The notes: generated from the letters alone by a model not told the origin. DNA of 64,000 nt from an uncultured Eubacteriales bacterium (GCA_902801845.1 CADCJW010000004.1:71936-135935), one strand, 5' to 3'. Counted from the first letter of the stretch, positions 40,078-54,874 are shown. Translations and numbers: made by a program.

Positions 40078-41691
40078 ATGATGCGTGTGATGATACCGGC
40101 CCTTCGGCGCTCCCTGGACGATACGGACGCCTCCTTTCGCGCTTCCGCCGCCCGGCAACTGGGGGTGGCCCCGGGGGAGATGGGGGAGGTGCAGATCCTT
40201 CGCCAGGCTGTGGACGCCCGGAAGAAGGGGGACGTGTTCTTCAGCGTCCATTGTTGGGTGGACCTGGCTCCCAAGGCCGCCAAAAGGGTGTTGGGGGATA
40301 AAAAGCTCCATGCCCAGCCCTGGCAGGCGCCGGAACCCCTGTCCGTTGCCCACGGCGAAAGACCCCTTTCGGGACGGGTCCTGGTGGTGGGCATGGGCCC
40401 GGCGGGCCTCTTCGCCGGATGGCTGCTGGCCCGGGAGGGCTATCGCCCGTTGATCATCGACCGGGGGAAGGCCATGGAGGACCGGGTCCGGGACGTGGAA
40501 GGCTACTGGTGCACCGGCCGGGCGGACCCGGAGAGCAACCCTCTTTTCGGCGAGGGCGGCGCGGGCACCTTTTCCGACGGGAAGCTGACCGCCCGGTCCA
40601 AGGACCCTCGCTGCTCCACGGTGCTGGATACCTTCCTCGCCTGCGGGGCGGAGAAGGAGATCGGGATCCTGGCCAAGCCCCACGTGGGCACGGACCGGCT
40701 CAGGACCGTGGTCCAGAACCTGCGCAACGAGATCATCGCCCTGGGGGGCGAGGTCCGCTTCTCCACGAAGCTGGACAGGATCCATGCTGAGGCGGGACAG
40801 CTTCGGGCGGTGACCCTGGTCAAAAACGGCATCCCGGAGAGGATCGACTGCGGCGCCCTGGTGCTGGCCATCGGCCAGGGGGCCCGGGACACCTATGGGT
40901 ATCTCTTCAGCAGCGGCTTTGCCATGGCCCCCAAGCCCTTTGCCGTGGGGGTCCGGGCGGAGCATCCCCAGGATCTCATCAACGAAAGCCAATACGGCCC
41001 CTTCGCCCGTCACCCCAAGCTGGGGGCGGCGGACTATAAGCTGACCGGGCAAGCCGGGGGCAGGGGCGTATACTCCTTCTGCATGTGCCCCGGCGGCTTC
41101 GTGGTGGGCGCTGGCGCCGGGCCCGGGCAGATGGTGGTCAACGGCATGAGCAACTTTGACAGGGCGGGGAGGAACGCCAACGCCGCCCTGGTGGTCCAGG
41201 TGTTCCCTGAGGATTTCGGGAAAGGCGCCCTGGACGGCATGGCCTTTCAGCAGCGGCTGGAGCAGGCCGCCTGGGACCTGGGCGGCGGCGAGGGGCTGGC
41301 CCCTGCCTGCCGCATGGCAGACTTTATGGCGGGGCGGCGGACCGTTTCCTTCGGCGCCGTGGAGCCCACCTTCCGGCCCGGGGTCACGGGGGCGGATCTG
41401 AACGGCTGCCTGCCGCCCTTCGTGGGGGCGGCGCTGCGGGAGGCCCTCGTCACCTTCGCTCGGCAGATACGGGACTTCGACATGCCCGACGCGGTCCTCA
41501 CCGCCGTGGAGTCCAGGACCTCCGCCCCGGTGCGCATCCTGCGGGACGAATCCATGCAGTCCCTCACCCATCGAGGGGTCTATCCCGTGGGGGAGGGGGC
41601 GGGCTACGCCGGGGGCATCGTCTCCTCGGCGGTGGACGGCCTCAGGGCGGCGGAAGCCATCATTTCCCAATTTCGGCCCGAGACCCCCTGA
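40078..41691 (+). CDS. FAD-dependent dehydrogenase (COG2509-like)
   Basis: 537 residues. An N-terminal domain of about 95 residues (MMRVMIPALRRSLDD) precedes the FAD-binding Rossmann motif VLVVGMGPAGLFAGWLLA. Later family motifs are PLFGEGGAGTFSDGKLTAR and the C-terminal PVGEGAGYAGGIVSSAVDG. This is the layout of COG2509 proteins, uncharacterised flavoproteins common in Firmicutes. GAGGA lies 7 nt before ATG 40078; ATG 40072 is only 1 nt from it. The T-run of the cdaR terminator ends 12 nt upstream, so a promoter may overlap that hairpin or some read-through may express this gene. Confidence 0.85.
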   Translation: MMRVMIPALRRSLDDTDASFRASAARQLGVAPGEMGEVQILRQAVDARKKGDVFFSVHCWVDLAPKAAKRVLGDKKLHAQPWQAPEPLSVAHGERPLSGRVLVVGMGPAGLFAGWLLAREGYRPLIIDRGKAMEDRVRDVEGYWCTGRADPESNPLFGEGGAGTFSDGKLTARSKDPRCSTVLDTFLACGAEKEIGILAKPHVGTDRLRTVVQNLRNEIIALGGEVRFSTKLDRIHAEAGQLRAVTLVKNGIPERIDCGALVLAIGQGARDTYGYLFSSGFAMAPKPFAVGVRAEHPQDLINESQYGPFARHPKLGAADYKLTGQAGGRGVYSFCMCPGGFVVGAGAGPGQMVVNGMSNFDRAGRNANAALVVQVFPEDFGKGALDGMAFQQRLEQAAWDLGGGEGLAPACRMADFMAGRRTVSFGAVEPTFRPGVTGADLNGCLPPFVGAALREALVTFARQIRDFDMPDAVLTAVESRTSAPVRILRDESMQSLTHRGVYPVGEGAGYAGGIVSSAVDGLRAAEAIISQFRPETP

Positions 41692-41773
41692 TTTTTGCTT
41701 GAATTTCAAATAAATCGTCAACTTTTTTCCTTGGGTATTCCCTTTTTCCCGAACGTATGGTATATAGAAAGCT

Positions 41774-43384
41774 ATGAAACGGAATCTTTGCATCTTCATG
41801 GCCCTGGTCCTGCTGGCAGGGCTGCTGTCGTTCCCCACTCCCTCCCGAGCGGAGGGACGGGATGCGTTGACCTCATTCCTGTTCGACACCGTTGTGCGCG
41901 CCGGATCCGATTCCCATCGGCCGAAGGGCACCATCCTTGGCGAGGTGGGCGAGAACGGGGCGACCCTTTGGGAAGAGCCCTCTAGGGACAGCGATGTGAT
42001 AGACATCTGCAGTCCGGGTCAGGAGGTCTACATCTTCTATCAGCAGGACGAATTTTACTTCGTGCAGCTGCCCGGTTCCGAGGAGATCCAGGGCTACATG
42101 CTGGCGGAGGACGTCTTGACCGATCCTGAGGAGCCGATCCCCACCGCGCCCCCGGAGACCCCGGAGCCTACGGATGAACCGGAACCCACGGAGGAGCCAA
42201 CGCCGGAGCCCACGGATGAGCCGGAGCCCACAGAGGAGCCAACGCCGGAACCCACGGATGAGCCGGAACCCACGGAGGAGCCAACGCCGGAGCCTACGGA
42301 TGAGCCGGAGCCTACGGAGGAACCCACGCCGGAGCCCACGGATGAGCCGGAGCCCACGGAGGAGCCCACGCCGGAGCCCACGGATGAGCCAACGCCTGAT
42401 CCGACCGAGGAGCCTACGCCGGAACCCACGGATGAGCCAACGCCGGATCCGACCGAGGAGCCTACGCCGGAGCCCACGGATGAACCAACGCCTGATCCGA
42501 CCGAGGAGCCTACGCCGGAGCCTACGGACACGCCGGAGCCTGAGCCCACGGACACGCCAGAGCCCGAGCCTACGGACACGCCGGAGCCCGAGCCTACGGA
42601 CACGCCGGAGCCCGAGCCTACGGACACGCCGGAGCCCGAGCCTACGGATGTCCCGACGGCTGTGCCTACGGCCGAGCCTACGGCTGTACCAACGGCAACG
42701 CCTGTTGAGATCATCATCCCCACGACGGCGCCGACGCTGGCGCCCACGGAGGAGCCGACAGCCGAGCCTACGGAGGAGCCCACGCCGGAACCCTCTGAGG
42801 AGCCCACGCCGGAGCCCACGGAGGAACCGACCCCTGAACCTACGGAGGAGCCTACACCCGAGCCCACGGAGGAGCCCACGCCCACGCCGAAGGTGCCCTA
42901 TACCGAGCCCACCTGGGAGATGATCGATAACGCTGTGGACGGCGTGCTGATCAAGAGCGGCGTGAACATGCGCCAAGGCCCGAGCACCAGCTATCCTCTG
43001 GTGGCCAGCGGCCTCAAGAGCGGCACGGAGGTGACCGTGTACCTGGAGGACAGCGGGTTCTACTTCCTGCGGGTGAACAAGAGCGGCAAGTTCGGATACA
43101 TCGCCAAGCAGTTCGTGGATCTGTCTCCGGAGGAGGACGATGACGACGACAAGCCCGCCCGGAAGGCCACGGAGGAGCCCTCCATCCGGCTGAGCCAGGG
43201 GGACGTGAACGGGGATGGGCTCATCTCCGCCGCGGATGCCGCCCTGATCCTGCGCTATGACGCGGGGCTCATCGACCTTTCCGACGCCCAGCTGAAGGCG
43301 GCGGATATGGACGGGGACGACGAGGTCACCGATCTGGACGCCAAAGCCGTGCTGAAGTACGTAGTGGGCCGCCTGGCCCGGTAA
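41774..43384 (+). CDS. Secreted Pro-Glu-Thr repeat protein with SH3 and dockerin domains
   Basis: 536 residues. Signal peptide: MKRN, a hydrophobic core and a cut near SRA-EG (about residue 26). Residues about 50-115 are a first, diverged SH3-like domain (TLWEEPSRDSDVIDIC). Residues about 125-370 are Pro/Glu/Thr/Asp repeats of several unit lengths. A bacterial SH3 domain (about 395-455) has GVNMRQGPSTSYPLVASGL. A C-terminal dockerin type I has two calcium loops, DVNGDGLISAADAALILRY and DMDGDDEVTDLDAKAVLKYV. It probably sits at the cell surface, the acidic stalk carrying the SH3 domain outward. No cohesin partner is in the window. Confidence 0.85.
   Translation: MKRNLCIFMALVLLAGLLSFPTPSRAEGRDALTSFLFDTVVRAGSDSHRPKGTILGEVGENGATLWEEPSRDSDVIDICSPGQEVYIFYQQDEFYFVQLPGSEEIQGYMLAEDVLTDPEEPIPTAPPETPEPTDEPEPTEEPTPEPTDEPEPTEEPTPEPTDEPEPTEEPTPEPTDEPEPTEEPTPEPTDEPEPTEEPTPEPTDEPTPDPTEEPTPEPTDEPTPDPTEEPTPEPTDEPTPDPTEEPTPEPTDTPEPEPTDTPEPEPTDTPEPEPTDTPEPEPTDTPEPEPTDVPTAVPTAEPTAVPTATPVEIIIPTTAPTLAPTEEPTAEPTEEPTPEPSEEPTPEPTEEPTPEPTEEPTPEPTEEPTPTPKVPYTEPTWEMIDNAVDGVLIKSGVNMRQGPSTSYPLVASGLKSGTEVTVYLEDSGFYFLRVNKSGKFGYIAKQFVDLSPEEDDDDDKPARKATEEPSIRLSQGDVNGDGLISAADAALILRYDAGLIDLSDAQLKAADMDGDDEVTDLDAKAVLKYVVGRLAR
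42167..42890 (+). repeat. In-frame tandem repeats within the Pro-Glu-Thr stalk
   Basis: Three unit types follow each other: five copies of a 42-bp unit (E-P-T-D-E-P-E-P-T-E-E-P-T-P), three of a 48-bp unit (with T-P-D-P inserted), then five of a 24-bp unit (E-P-T-D-T-P-E-P). After a unique Val/Ala/Thr segment come four more T-E-E-P-T-P-E-P units. Units differ mostly at third codon positions (CCC/CCG/CCA, GAG/GAA, ACG). The opposite strand shows long open frames of G-S-S-V, which are an artefact. Confidence 0.9.
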
Positions 43385-43406
43385 AATAGATCCATAGACT
43401 TCTTTC

Positions 43407-43442
43407 GTACCGCTTTTCTTTCAGGGAAGGCGGTACGTTTTA
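43407..43442 (+). terminator. Terminator after the repeat-protein gene
   Basis: GTACCGC / GCGGTAC pair around TTTTCTTTCAGGGAAG, followed by GTTTTA. The loop resembles hairpin 3 of the dispersed elements. Confidence 0.65.
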
Positions 43443-43476
43443 TTGGATTTTGCATCCCCGCGGCGTGAAAAAATGC

Positions 43477-43504
43477 TTGCGTCGGCGGAAAAATGTGATA
43501 TACT
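43477..43504 (+). promoter_or_regulatory. Promoter of typA
   Basis: TTGCGT (43477-43482), a 16-nt spacer and TATACT (43499-43504), 46 nt before the ATG. Confidence 0.6.
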
Positions 43505-43550
43505 ATTACGGTTTTCAAAAACGAACTACGGACTTTTTCGAGGAAAAACA

Positions 43551-45371
43551 ATGGAAATTCGAAACGTTGCGATCATCGCCCATGTAGACCACGGCAAGAC
43601 CACCCTGGTGGATCATCTCTTGCAGGACGCCGGCGTGCTGCGCCGCAGCGAGGTGGGCGTGGACCGCGTTATGGACAGCGGCGACTTGGAGCGGGAGCGG
43701 GGCATCACCATCCTCTCCAAGAACACCGCCGTCAGCTATGGGGACGTGCGCATCAACATCGTGGACACACCGGGCCACGCCGACTTCGGCGGCGAGGTGG
43801 AGCGCATTTTGCAGATGGTGGACGGCGTGCTGCTGCTGGTGGACGCCTTCGAGGGGTGCATGCCCCAGACCCGGTTCGTGCTGAAGAAGGCGCTGGAGCT
43901 GGGGAAGGTGCCCGTGGTGGTCATCAACAAGGTGGACCGGGCCGACGCCCGCCCCGACGAGGTGGTGGACGAGACGCTGGAGCTGTTCATCGAGCTGGGC
44001 GCCACTGCCGAGCAGCTGGATTTCCCCATCGTCTACGCCTCCGCCCGCAACGGCATGTCAGGCTATGAAGTGGATAAGCTGGAGCACAGCATGAAGCCCA
44101 TCTTCGACACCATCCTGAAGGCCATCCCGGCCCCGGCCATGGACGATGACGCGCCGCTGCAGATCCTCTTTTCCACCATCGACTATGACGATTACGTGGG
44201 TAAGATCGGCGTGGGCCGCATCGAGCGGGGCGTGGCGAAGCGGGGGCAGAGCATCGTTCTCTGCGGCGGCGAGGGCAACAAGGTCCGGCCCGCCAAGATC
44301 TCCCGGCTGTACCGGTTCGAGGGGCTGCACCGGGTGGAGGTGGAGGAGGTCCACGCGGGGGACATCCTCTGCATGGCCGGCGCCGAGGATCTGAACGTGG
44401 GCGAGACCGCCTGCGACCCCAACTGCGTGGAGCCTATGCCCTTCGTGCACATCGACGAGCCTACGGTGAGCATGCTCTTCAAGGTGAACGACAGCCCCTT
44501 CGCCGGCCGTGAGGGCCGGTACGTGACCAGCCGGAACATCCGGGAGCGGCTGTTCAAGGAGGTCAAGACCAACGTGTCCATGCGGGTGGAGGAGACCGAG
44601 ACCACCGACACCTTCAAGGTCAGCGGCCGAGGCGAGCTGCACCTGTCCATCCTTATCGAGACCATGCGCCGGGAGGGGTACGAGTTCGCCGTGACCCGAC
44701 CCAAGGTGATCCTGAAGGAGGGGCCCAACGGGGAGACGCTGGAGCCCATGGAGGAGCTGACCATCGACGTGCCCACGGAGTTCATGGGGCCGGTCATGGA
44801 GAAGCTGGGCGCCCGGAAGGCGGAGATGACGGACATGACCGCCATCGGCGATTACAGCACCCGAGTGAAGTTCATGATCCCTGCCCGGGGGCTCATGGGG
44901 TACCGGAGCGAGCTTTTGACCGACACCAAGGGCAACGGGGTCATGAGCCATATCTTCGCCGGGTACGACACCTACAAGGGGCCTATCGAGAGCCGCAACA
45001 GCGGGAGCCTGGTGGCCCACGAGACCGGAGACACGTCCAGCTACGGGCTCTTCTACGCCCAGGATCGGGGCCGGCTGTTCGTCGGCCCGGGCATCCCGGT
45101 GTACGAGGGGCAGATCGTGGGCGAGAACGCCCGGGACGAGGACATCGTGGTGAACGTGTGCAAGAAGAAGCACGTGACCAACATGCGGGCCGCCGGGTCC
45201 GACGAGGCGCTGCGGCTCACGCCGCCGGTGATCTTCACCCTGGAGCAGTGCCTGGAGTTCATCGCCGACGACGAGCTCGTGGAGGTGACGCCCAAGAGCA
45301 TCCGCATGCGCAAGAAGATCCTCTCCAAGGAGCAGCGCATGAAGCTGGCCGCCCGGGGGATACAGGTGTAA
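43551..45371 (+). CDS. typA: Ribosome-associated GTPase TypA/BipA
   Basis: 606 residues. The G domain begins RNVAIIAHVDHGKTTLVDHL (G1 at 10-17), with switch sequence ERERGITI, G3 DTPGHADFGGEVER and G4 NKVD. EF-G-like domains and the BipA-specific C-terminus follow (ARGLMGYRSELLTDTKGNG, RMRKKILSKEQRMK). It acts on ribosomes during assembly at low temperature and under stress. The start was set at the ATG before EIRNVAII; upstream ATGs in frame lie in the promoter region. Monocistronic, ended by element F. Confidence 0.95.
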   Translation: MEIRNVAIIAHVDHGKTTLVDHLLQDAGVLRRSEVGVDRVMDSGDLERERGITILSKNTAVSYGDVRINIVDTPGHADFGGEVERILQMVDGVLLLVDAFEGCMPQTRFVLKKALELGKVPVVVINKVDRADARPDEVVDETLELFIELGATAEQLDFPIVYASARNGMSGYEVDKLEHSMKPIFDTILKAIPAPAMDDDAPLQILFSTIDYDDYVGKIGVGRIERGVAKRGQSIVLCGGEGNKVRPAKISRLYRFEGLHRVEVEEVHAGDILCMAGAEDLNVGETACDPNCVEPMPFVHIDEPTVSMLFKVNDSPFAGREGRYVTSRNIRERLFKEVKTNVSMRVEETETTDTFKVSGRGELHLSILIETMRREGYEFAVTRPKVILKEGPNGETLEPMEELTIDVPTEFMGPVMEKLGARKAEMTDMTAIGDYSTRVKFMIPARGLMGYRSELLTDTKGNGVMSHIFAGYDTYKGPIESRNSGSLVAHETGDTSSYGLFYAQDRGRLFVGPGIPVYEGQIVGENARDEDIVVNVCKKKHVTNMRAAGSDEALRLTPPVIFTLEQCLEFIADDELVEVTPKSIRMRKKILSKEQRMKLAARGIQV

Positions 45372-45385
45372 TCGAGTTTTCTTTC

Positions 45386-45524
45386 GCACCTTTTTTCTCT
45401 TCGGTGAAGAGAAAAAAGGTGCCCAAAAAAGAGAAGCTTAAGAATATCAATGGGAAGTATCGTGCAAGCCATACTTCCCATTTGTGTTTCTTTTGGGTGC
45501 CTTTTCTTTACAAAGAAAAGGCAC
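45386..45524. repeat. Three-hairpin intergenic element, copy F
   Basis: Hairpin 1, 45386-45422 (GCACCTTTTTTCTCTTC / GAAGAGAAAAAAGGTGC). Linker CCAAAAAAGAGAAGCTTAAG. Hairpin 2, GGGAAGTAT (45452-45460) with ATACTTCCC (45471-45479). Linker GTTTCTTTTGG. Hairpin 3, 45497-45524 (GTGCCTTTTCTTT / AAAGAAAAGGCAC). It begins 14 nt after the typA stop. Hairpin 2 is nearly identical to that of copy D, while the outer stems differ. Confidence 0.88.
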
Positions 45525-45611
45525 AAATATTTAGATTTCATTCCTATAATACGCATAGTCCGTCCGCGGCTCGGACAAGCTATGGACGAAATATCCAAGG
45601 AGGTTTTCGAC

Positions 45612-45779
45612 ATGGAAAAGAAACAGACCATCGGCTGCGACGTGACCAGCTGCGTGTACAACCATGAAGGCGTCAAATGCGACCTGGACCACATCGAAGT
45701 GAGCTGCTGCGGCGAGAGCTGCGGCCGGGAGAACGAGAGCCTGTGCGCGTCCTACCGCTGCGAAAGCGAGAATGAATAA
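45612..45779 (+). CDS. Small Cys-rich protein, DUF1540-like
   Basis: 55 residues with eight Cys (9, 14, 23, 32, 33, 37, 45, 50). IGCDVTSCVYN followed by CDLDHIEVSCCG matches the DUF1540 pattern, probably a small zinc- or iron-binding fold; such proteins are common in clostridia and some are linked to sporulation. CCAAGGAGG lies 8 nt before the ATG. It stands between element F and a strong terminator, so it is transcribed alone. Function unknown. Confidence 0.82.
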   Translation: MEKKQTIGCDVTSCVYNHEGVKCDLDHIEVSCCGESCGRENESLCASYRCESENE

Positions 45780-45799
45780 GCGACCCTGAGCTCATTTGG

Positions 45800-45825
45800 G
45801 CCCTTCCCTACGGAAGGGCTTTTTT
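45800..45825 (+). terminator. Terminator after the DUF1540-like gene
   Basis: GCCCTTCC - CTAC - GGAAGGGC followed by six T's. Confidence 0.95.
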
Positions 45826-45892
45826 GTTGCCTGTTCCTCCCTGACGAAACCACAAAATATTGGGCGAAGGGAGGATTTGTTTCCTATTATAG

Positions 45893-45921
45893 TTTACAAA
45901 CGAAACAAGATATGGTATAAT
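45893..45921 (+). promoter_or_regulatory. Promoter of recF-gyrB-gyrA
   Basis: TTTACA (45893-45898), a 17-nt spacer and consensus TATAAT (45916-45921). The predicted start near 45928 leaves a leader of only about 20 nt before the TTG start of recF, and supports that start. Confidence 0.8.
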
Positions 45922-45948
45922 GCGATATTCTCGTGGGGGTATGGGCTT

Positions 45949-49019
<3,071 letters not shown>

Positions 49020-49032
49020 TGAGGTTTGACAT

Positions 49033-51537
<2,505 letters not shown>

Positions 51538-51656
51538 AGGTGAACGAACCGGGGGGATTGTATACAGAGTGTAAAATCTCTCTTCGGGCCATGGAAAGCC
51601 CGTCCCCCCGTATGCTATGATACACAGAACGATTATCCAGGAAACGAGGAAAGGAA

Positions 51657-54600
51657 ATGAAGCGTAGGCGCGCACAACAGGCGATGATCCGGCCAGCCGT
51701 GGCCGTGGTGCTGGTGGTGCTGCTCATCATCGGGGTGAGCTGGGCATCCTGCCGGAAAAAGAAGGCTGCGGAAGTCGCCTCCGTCCAGCTGACCACGGAC
51801 GTGGTCATCAGCGAGATCATGACCAACAACACGGGCATCGTCTCCGACGGGGCGGGGAACCATCCGGACTATGTGGAGATCCACAACACCTCCTCTACGG
51901 AGCAGGACATCTCCGGTTGGGGCCTCTCCGATCGGGAGGATCGGCTCTGGGTCTTCCCCGACAAGACGGTGCTGCCCCCCGACGGGTACATCCTGGTCTG
52001 GTGCACCGGCGAGAAGGTGGAGAACGCCCTCATCGCCGACTTCAAGCTGGGCGCGGGAGACGTGATCCGGCTCACCAACGCCGGCGGCGAACCCCTCTTC
52101 ACCATGGAGATTCCCGCCGTCTACACCGGCTATACCCTGAGCTGGGACGACGTGGGCAAGAAGTATACCCAAATGCTTCCTTCGCCCCTCTATCCCAACA
52201 CCCCCGCAGGCATCGCGGCCTATGAGGAGAGCCGGAAGCTGGGCGAAAGCGAAGCGACCCTGAGCGTGGGCACCACGGCTCAGCACAACGGGGTCTATAT
52301 CTCCGAGATCATGGCCCGCAACGGCACCACCACCGCCGGTCCCAACGGCCAGTATCCCGACTGGATCGAAATACATAATACCACCAACGTCCCCGTGGAC
52401 CTGGGCGGCTGCGGTCTCAGTGACGACATCCGCAAGCCCTATCGGTTCACCTTCCCCCAGGGAACCACCATCGGCGCCGGGGAGTACATGCTCCTGTGGT
52501 GCATGCCCGAGACGGTGGATGGCTATATCTCCCTGCCCTTCAACCTGTCCGGCAGCAAGGGGGATTCCATCATCCTGGTGGACCAAAACGGCGGCATCTT
52601 GGACATGTGCGAGTTCGAGACCCAGCAGAAGGATTGCAGCATGATCCGGGGCTACACGGGCTCCGGCGACCTGGACACCCAGAACGGCTTCTCCGTCTCC
52701 GATAAGCCTACCCCCGGCTATCCCAACACCAGCGCGGGCTACGCCGCCTTCGACAAGCAGCGGAACCCGGACGTGGGCGTCCACGACATCACCTTCTCCG
52801 AGATCCTGTCCGACGGCTACCGCTATCGTCTGGACAGCAAGGGCGTCCCCGACGACGACGACCAGGGCAAGTGGGTGGAGCTCTATAACCGCTCCGACCA
52901 AACCGTGTCCCTCACGGGCTACTCCCTGTCAGACAACGAGAAAAAGCCAACGAAATGGGTTTTTCCTGAGGGAACGAGTATCGCCGGGAAAGGATATCTC
53001 ATCCTCTACATGAGCGGCAGCCTTCCGTTGGAAGGCAAGGACGAGAAGTCCGTCACCGCCGAAATGCGGGCGCTGACGCTGAACTTCTCCGTTTCCGCCC
53101 AGGGGGAGACCCTCTATCTCTACAACAACGAAGGCACCCTCATCGATCGGGTGACCGTGCCCGCATGCGTGGCCTGCGTGTCCTACGCCAAGGTGGGGGA
53201 CAGCTGGGGCCTCTGTGAGACGCCCACCCAGGGCGCGGCCAACACGGCGCCCCTCTCAGGCGGCGCGTATTGCGACGCGCCGGCGGTTTCCCTGGACAGC
53301 GGCGTGTATCACGGGGCCCAGACGGTGTCCATGGAGGTCCCCGCCGGGACCTATGTGACCTACACCCTGGACTGCACCACGCCCACGGAATCCTCCACCC
53401 GCTATCGGGCGGGGGAACAGCTCACCTTCGATAAAAACGCGGTGCTGCGGGCCAGGGCTTTCAGCGAGAACGGGACCCTCTACAAGAGCCCCGTCGTCTC
53501 CAATACCTACGTCATCGTGGGGGACAAGCAGACCACCGACGCCCACGACTCCACCTTGCCCGTGTGCTTCCTGGTCACGGACCCGGAGAATCTCTTCAAC
53601 GTGGACTACGGCATCTACGTGGTGGGCAGCCACTACCAGGGCAAGACGGCGGCCACGGAATGGACCACCCCCTCCAACGATCGAAAGCTGGGCGCCAACT
53701 ACAACCAGCGGGGTCGGGAGTGGGAGCGGCCGTCCCATTGGACCTACACGGCCCCCGGCGGCCAGGGGGTCCTCTTTGAGTCGGACCTGATGATCCGCAT
53801 CTTCGGTTCCTTCTCCCGGTACCAAAGACAGCGGAACTTCGCCCTCATCGCCCGCAAAGGCTATGGCGGCTCCATGCTGGATTATCCCTTCTTCGCCAAC
53901 CGGCCCAGCGACTGGGGCTATGAATCACTGGTTCTGCGCTGCTCTGCCAAAGATGCCGTGGCCACCAAGATCAGGGACATCATGATGCTGGGGCTCATAG
54001 ACGATGCGGGGCTCGACACCTGCACCCAGGCCTATGTGCAGACGGCCCTGTATCTCAACGGCCAGTATTGGGGCTGCTACAACCTGCGGGAAAAGGTGAG
54101 CCGGGCGTTCCTGGCCCAGCACTATTCCATCGCCAACAAGGACACCATCGACGTGCTCAAGGGCAACGGCGTGTACGTGTCCGGGGATCCCAAGTGCGTG
54201 GACGATTACAACGCCCTCATCAAGTTCTGCGAGAGCAAGAACTGCGACCTCAGCAACTATGGGGACTATGAATACGTCTGCTCCCAGATCGACGTGGAGA
54301 ACTATGCCCTCTACTGCGCGGTGGAGATCCTGGTGGGCAACAACGACTCCGGCAACATCAAGTGGTGGCGCTCCAGTGAGAAGGACGGCAAGTGGCGCTG
54401 GATCCTTTACGATTTCGACGACGCCATGGCCCGGAACGACGAGAAGGAGGACGCCTACACCAACGGCTATCGGCGGGACTTCTTCACCAAGTATTTCAAC
54501 CCCAAGGGTCACGGGGCCGGCCAGGGATTTTCCACGGTCCTGTCCCGATCCCTGCTGAAAAACAACGACTTTGTGGAAATTTTCCTGAAGTATTGCGCCA

Positions 54601-54866
54601 AGTTGACCAATGATGTATACTCACCGGAGAAGATCGTCGCCAAGGTGGACGCCCTCTCCGGCAACATCGCCTCGGAGATCGAGTGGGATTTTCCCCGCTG
54701 GAATCTGACGGTGAAAAACTGGAAGGCCCACCTGAACAACGTGCGGGGCTATGCCAACCACTATCAGGAATACTACTTCAAGTACCTGAAAAACTATATC
54801 AACAAGAACACCAACTATAAGCTGACGGACGCGAAGATGATGGAGATCTTCGGACGAACGGAGTGA
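51657..54866 (+). CDS. CotH-kinase protein with three lamin-tail-like domains
   Basis: 1069 residues. A basic start and one membrane helix (about 11-32) anchor it outside the cell; there is no clear lipobox before Cys33. Three lamin-tail-like domains follow (about 45-160, 210-330, 375-500), each starting ISEIM/SEIL and holding W-I/V-E-I/L-x-N and G-x-G/S-L-S-D. A chitobiase-like strand domain (about 535-615) precedes the CotH kinase domain (about 630-1000): LMIRIFGSFSRYQRQRNFAL, YNLREKVSRAFLAQHY, GNNDSGNIKWWR and ILYDFDDAM near 917, the metal-binding Asp pair. CotH proteins are atypical protein kinases. VTC and DUF4956 genes follow at once, so the three probably act together at the cell surface. 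Confidence 0.88.
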   Translation: MKRRRAQQAMIRPAVAVVLVVLLIIGVSWASCRKKKAAEVASVQLTTDVVISEIMTNNTGIVSDGAGNHPDYVEIHNTSSTEQDISGWGLSDREDRLWVFPDKTVLPPDGYILVWCTGEKVENALIADFKLGAGDVIRLTNAGGEPLFTMEIPAVYTGYTLSWDDVGKKYTQMLPSPLYPNTPAGIAAYEESRKLGESEATLSVGTTAQHNGVYISEIMARNGTTTAGPNGQYPDWIEIHNTTNVPVDLGGCGLSDDIRKPYRFTFPQGTTIGAGEYMLLWCMPETVDGYISLPFNLSGSKGDSIILVDQNGGILDMCEFETQQKDCSMIRGYTGSGDLDTQNGFSVSDKPTPGYPNTSAGYAAFDKQRNPDVGVHDITFSEILSDGYRYRLDSKGVPDDDDQGKWVELYNRSDQTVSLTGYSLSDNEKKPTKWVFPEGTSIAGKGYLILYMSGSLPLEGKDEKSVTAEMRALTLNFSVSAQGETLYLYNNEGTLIDRVTVPACVACVSYAKVGDSWGLCETPTQGAANTAPLSGGAYCDAPAVSLDSGVYHGAQTVSMEVPAGTYVTYTLDCTTPTESSTRYRAGEQLTFDKNAVLRARAFSENGTLYKSPVVSNTYVIVGDKQTTDAHDSTLPVCFLVTDPENLFNVDYGIYVVGSHYQGKTAATEWTTPSNDRKLGANYNQRGREWERPSHWTYTAPGGQGVLFESDLMIRIFGSFSRYQRQRNFALIARKGYGGSMLDYPFFANRPSDWGYESLVLRCSAKDAVATKIRDIMMLGLIDDAGLDTCTQAYVQTALYLNGQYWGCYNLREKVSRAFLAQHYSIANKDTIDVLKGNGVYVSGDPKCVDDYNALIKFCESKNCDLSNYGDYEYVCSQIDVENYALYCAVEILVGNNDSGNIKWWRSSEKDGKWRWILYDFDDAMARNDEKEDAYTNGYRRDFFTKYFNPKGHGAGQGFSTVLSRSLLKNNDFVEIFLKYCAKLTNDVYSPEKIVAKVDALSGNIASEIEWDFPRWNLTVKNWKAHLNNVRGYANHYQEYYFKYLKNYINKNTNYKLTDAKMMEIFGRTE

Positions 54867-54874
54867 GGGGAACC

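Noticed and set aside
42094..42885. A minus-strand frame of Gly-Ser-Ser-Val repeats and a plus-strand frame of Arg-Ser-Pro repeats
   Set aside because: Both are out-of-frame readings of the Pro-Glu-Thr stalk of the protein at 41774.
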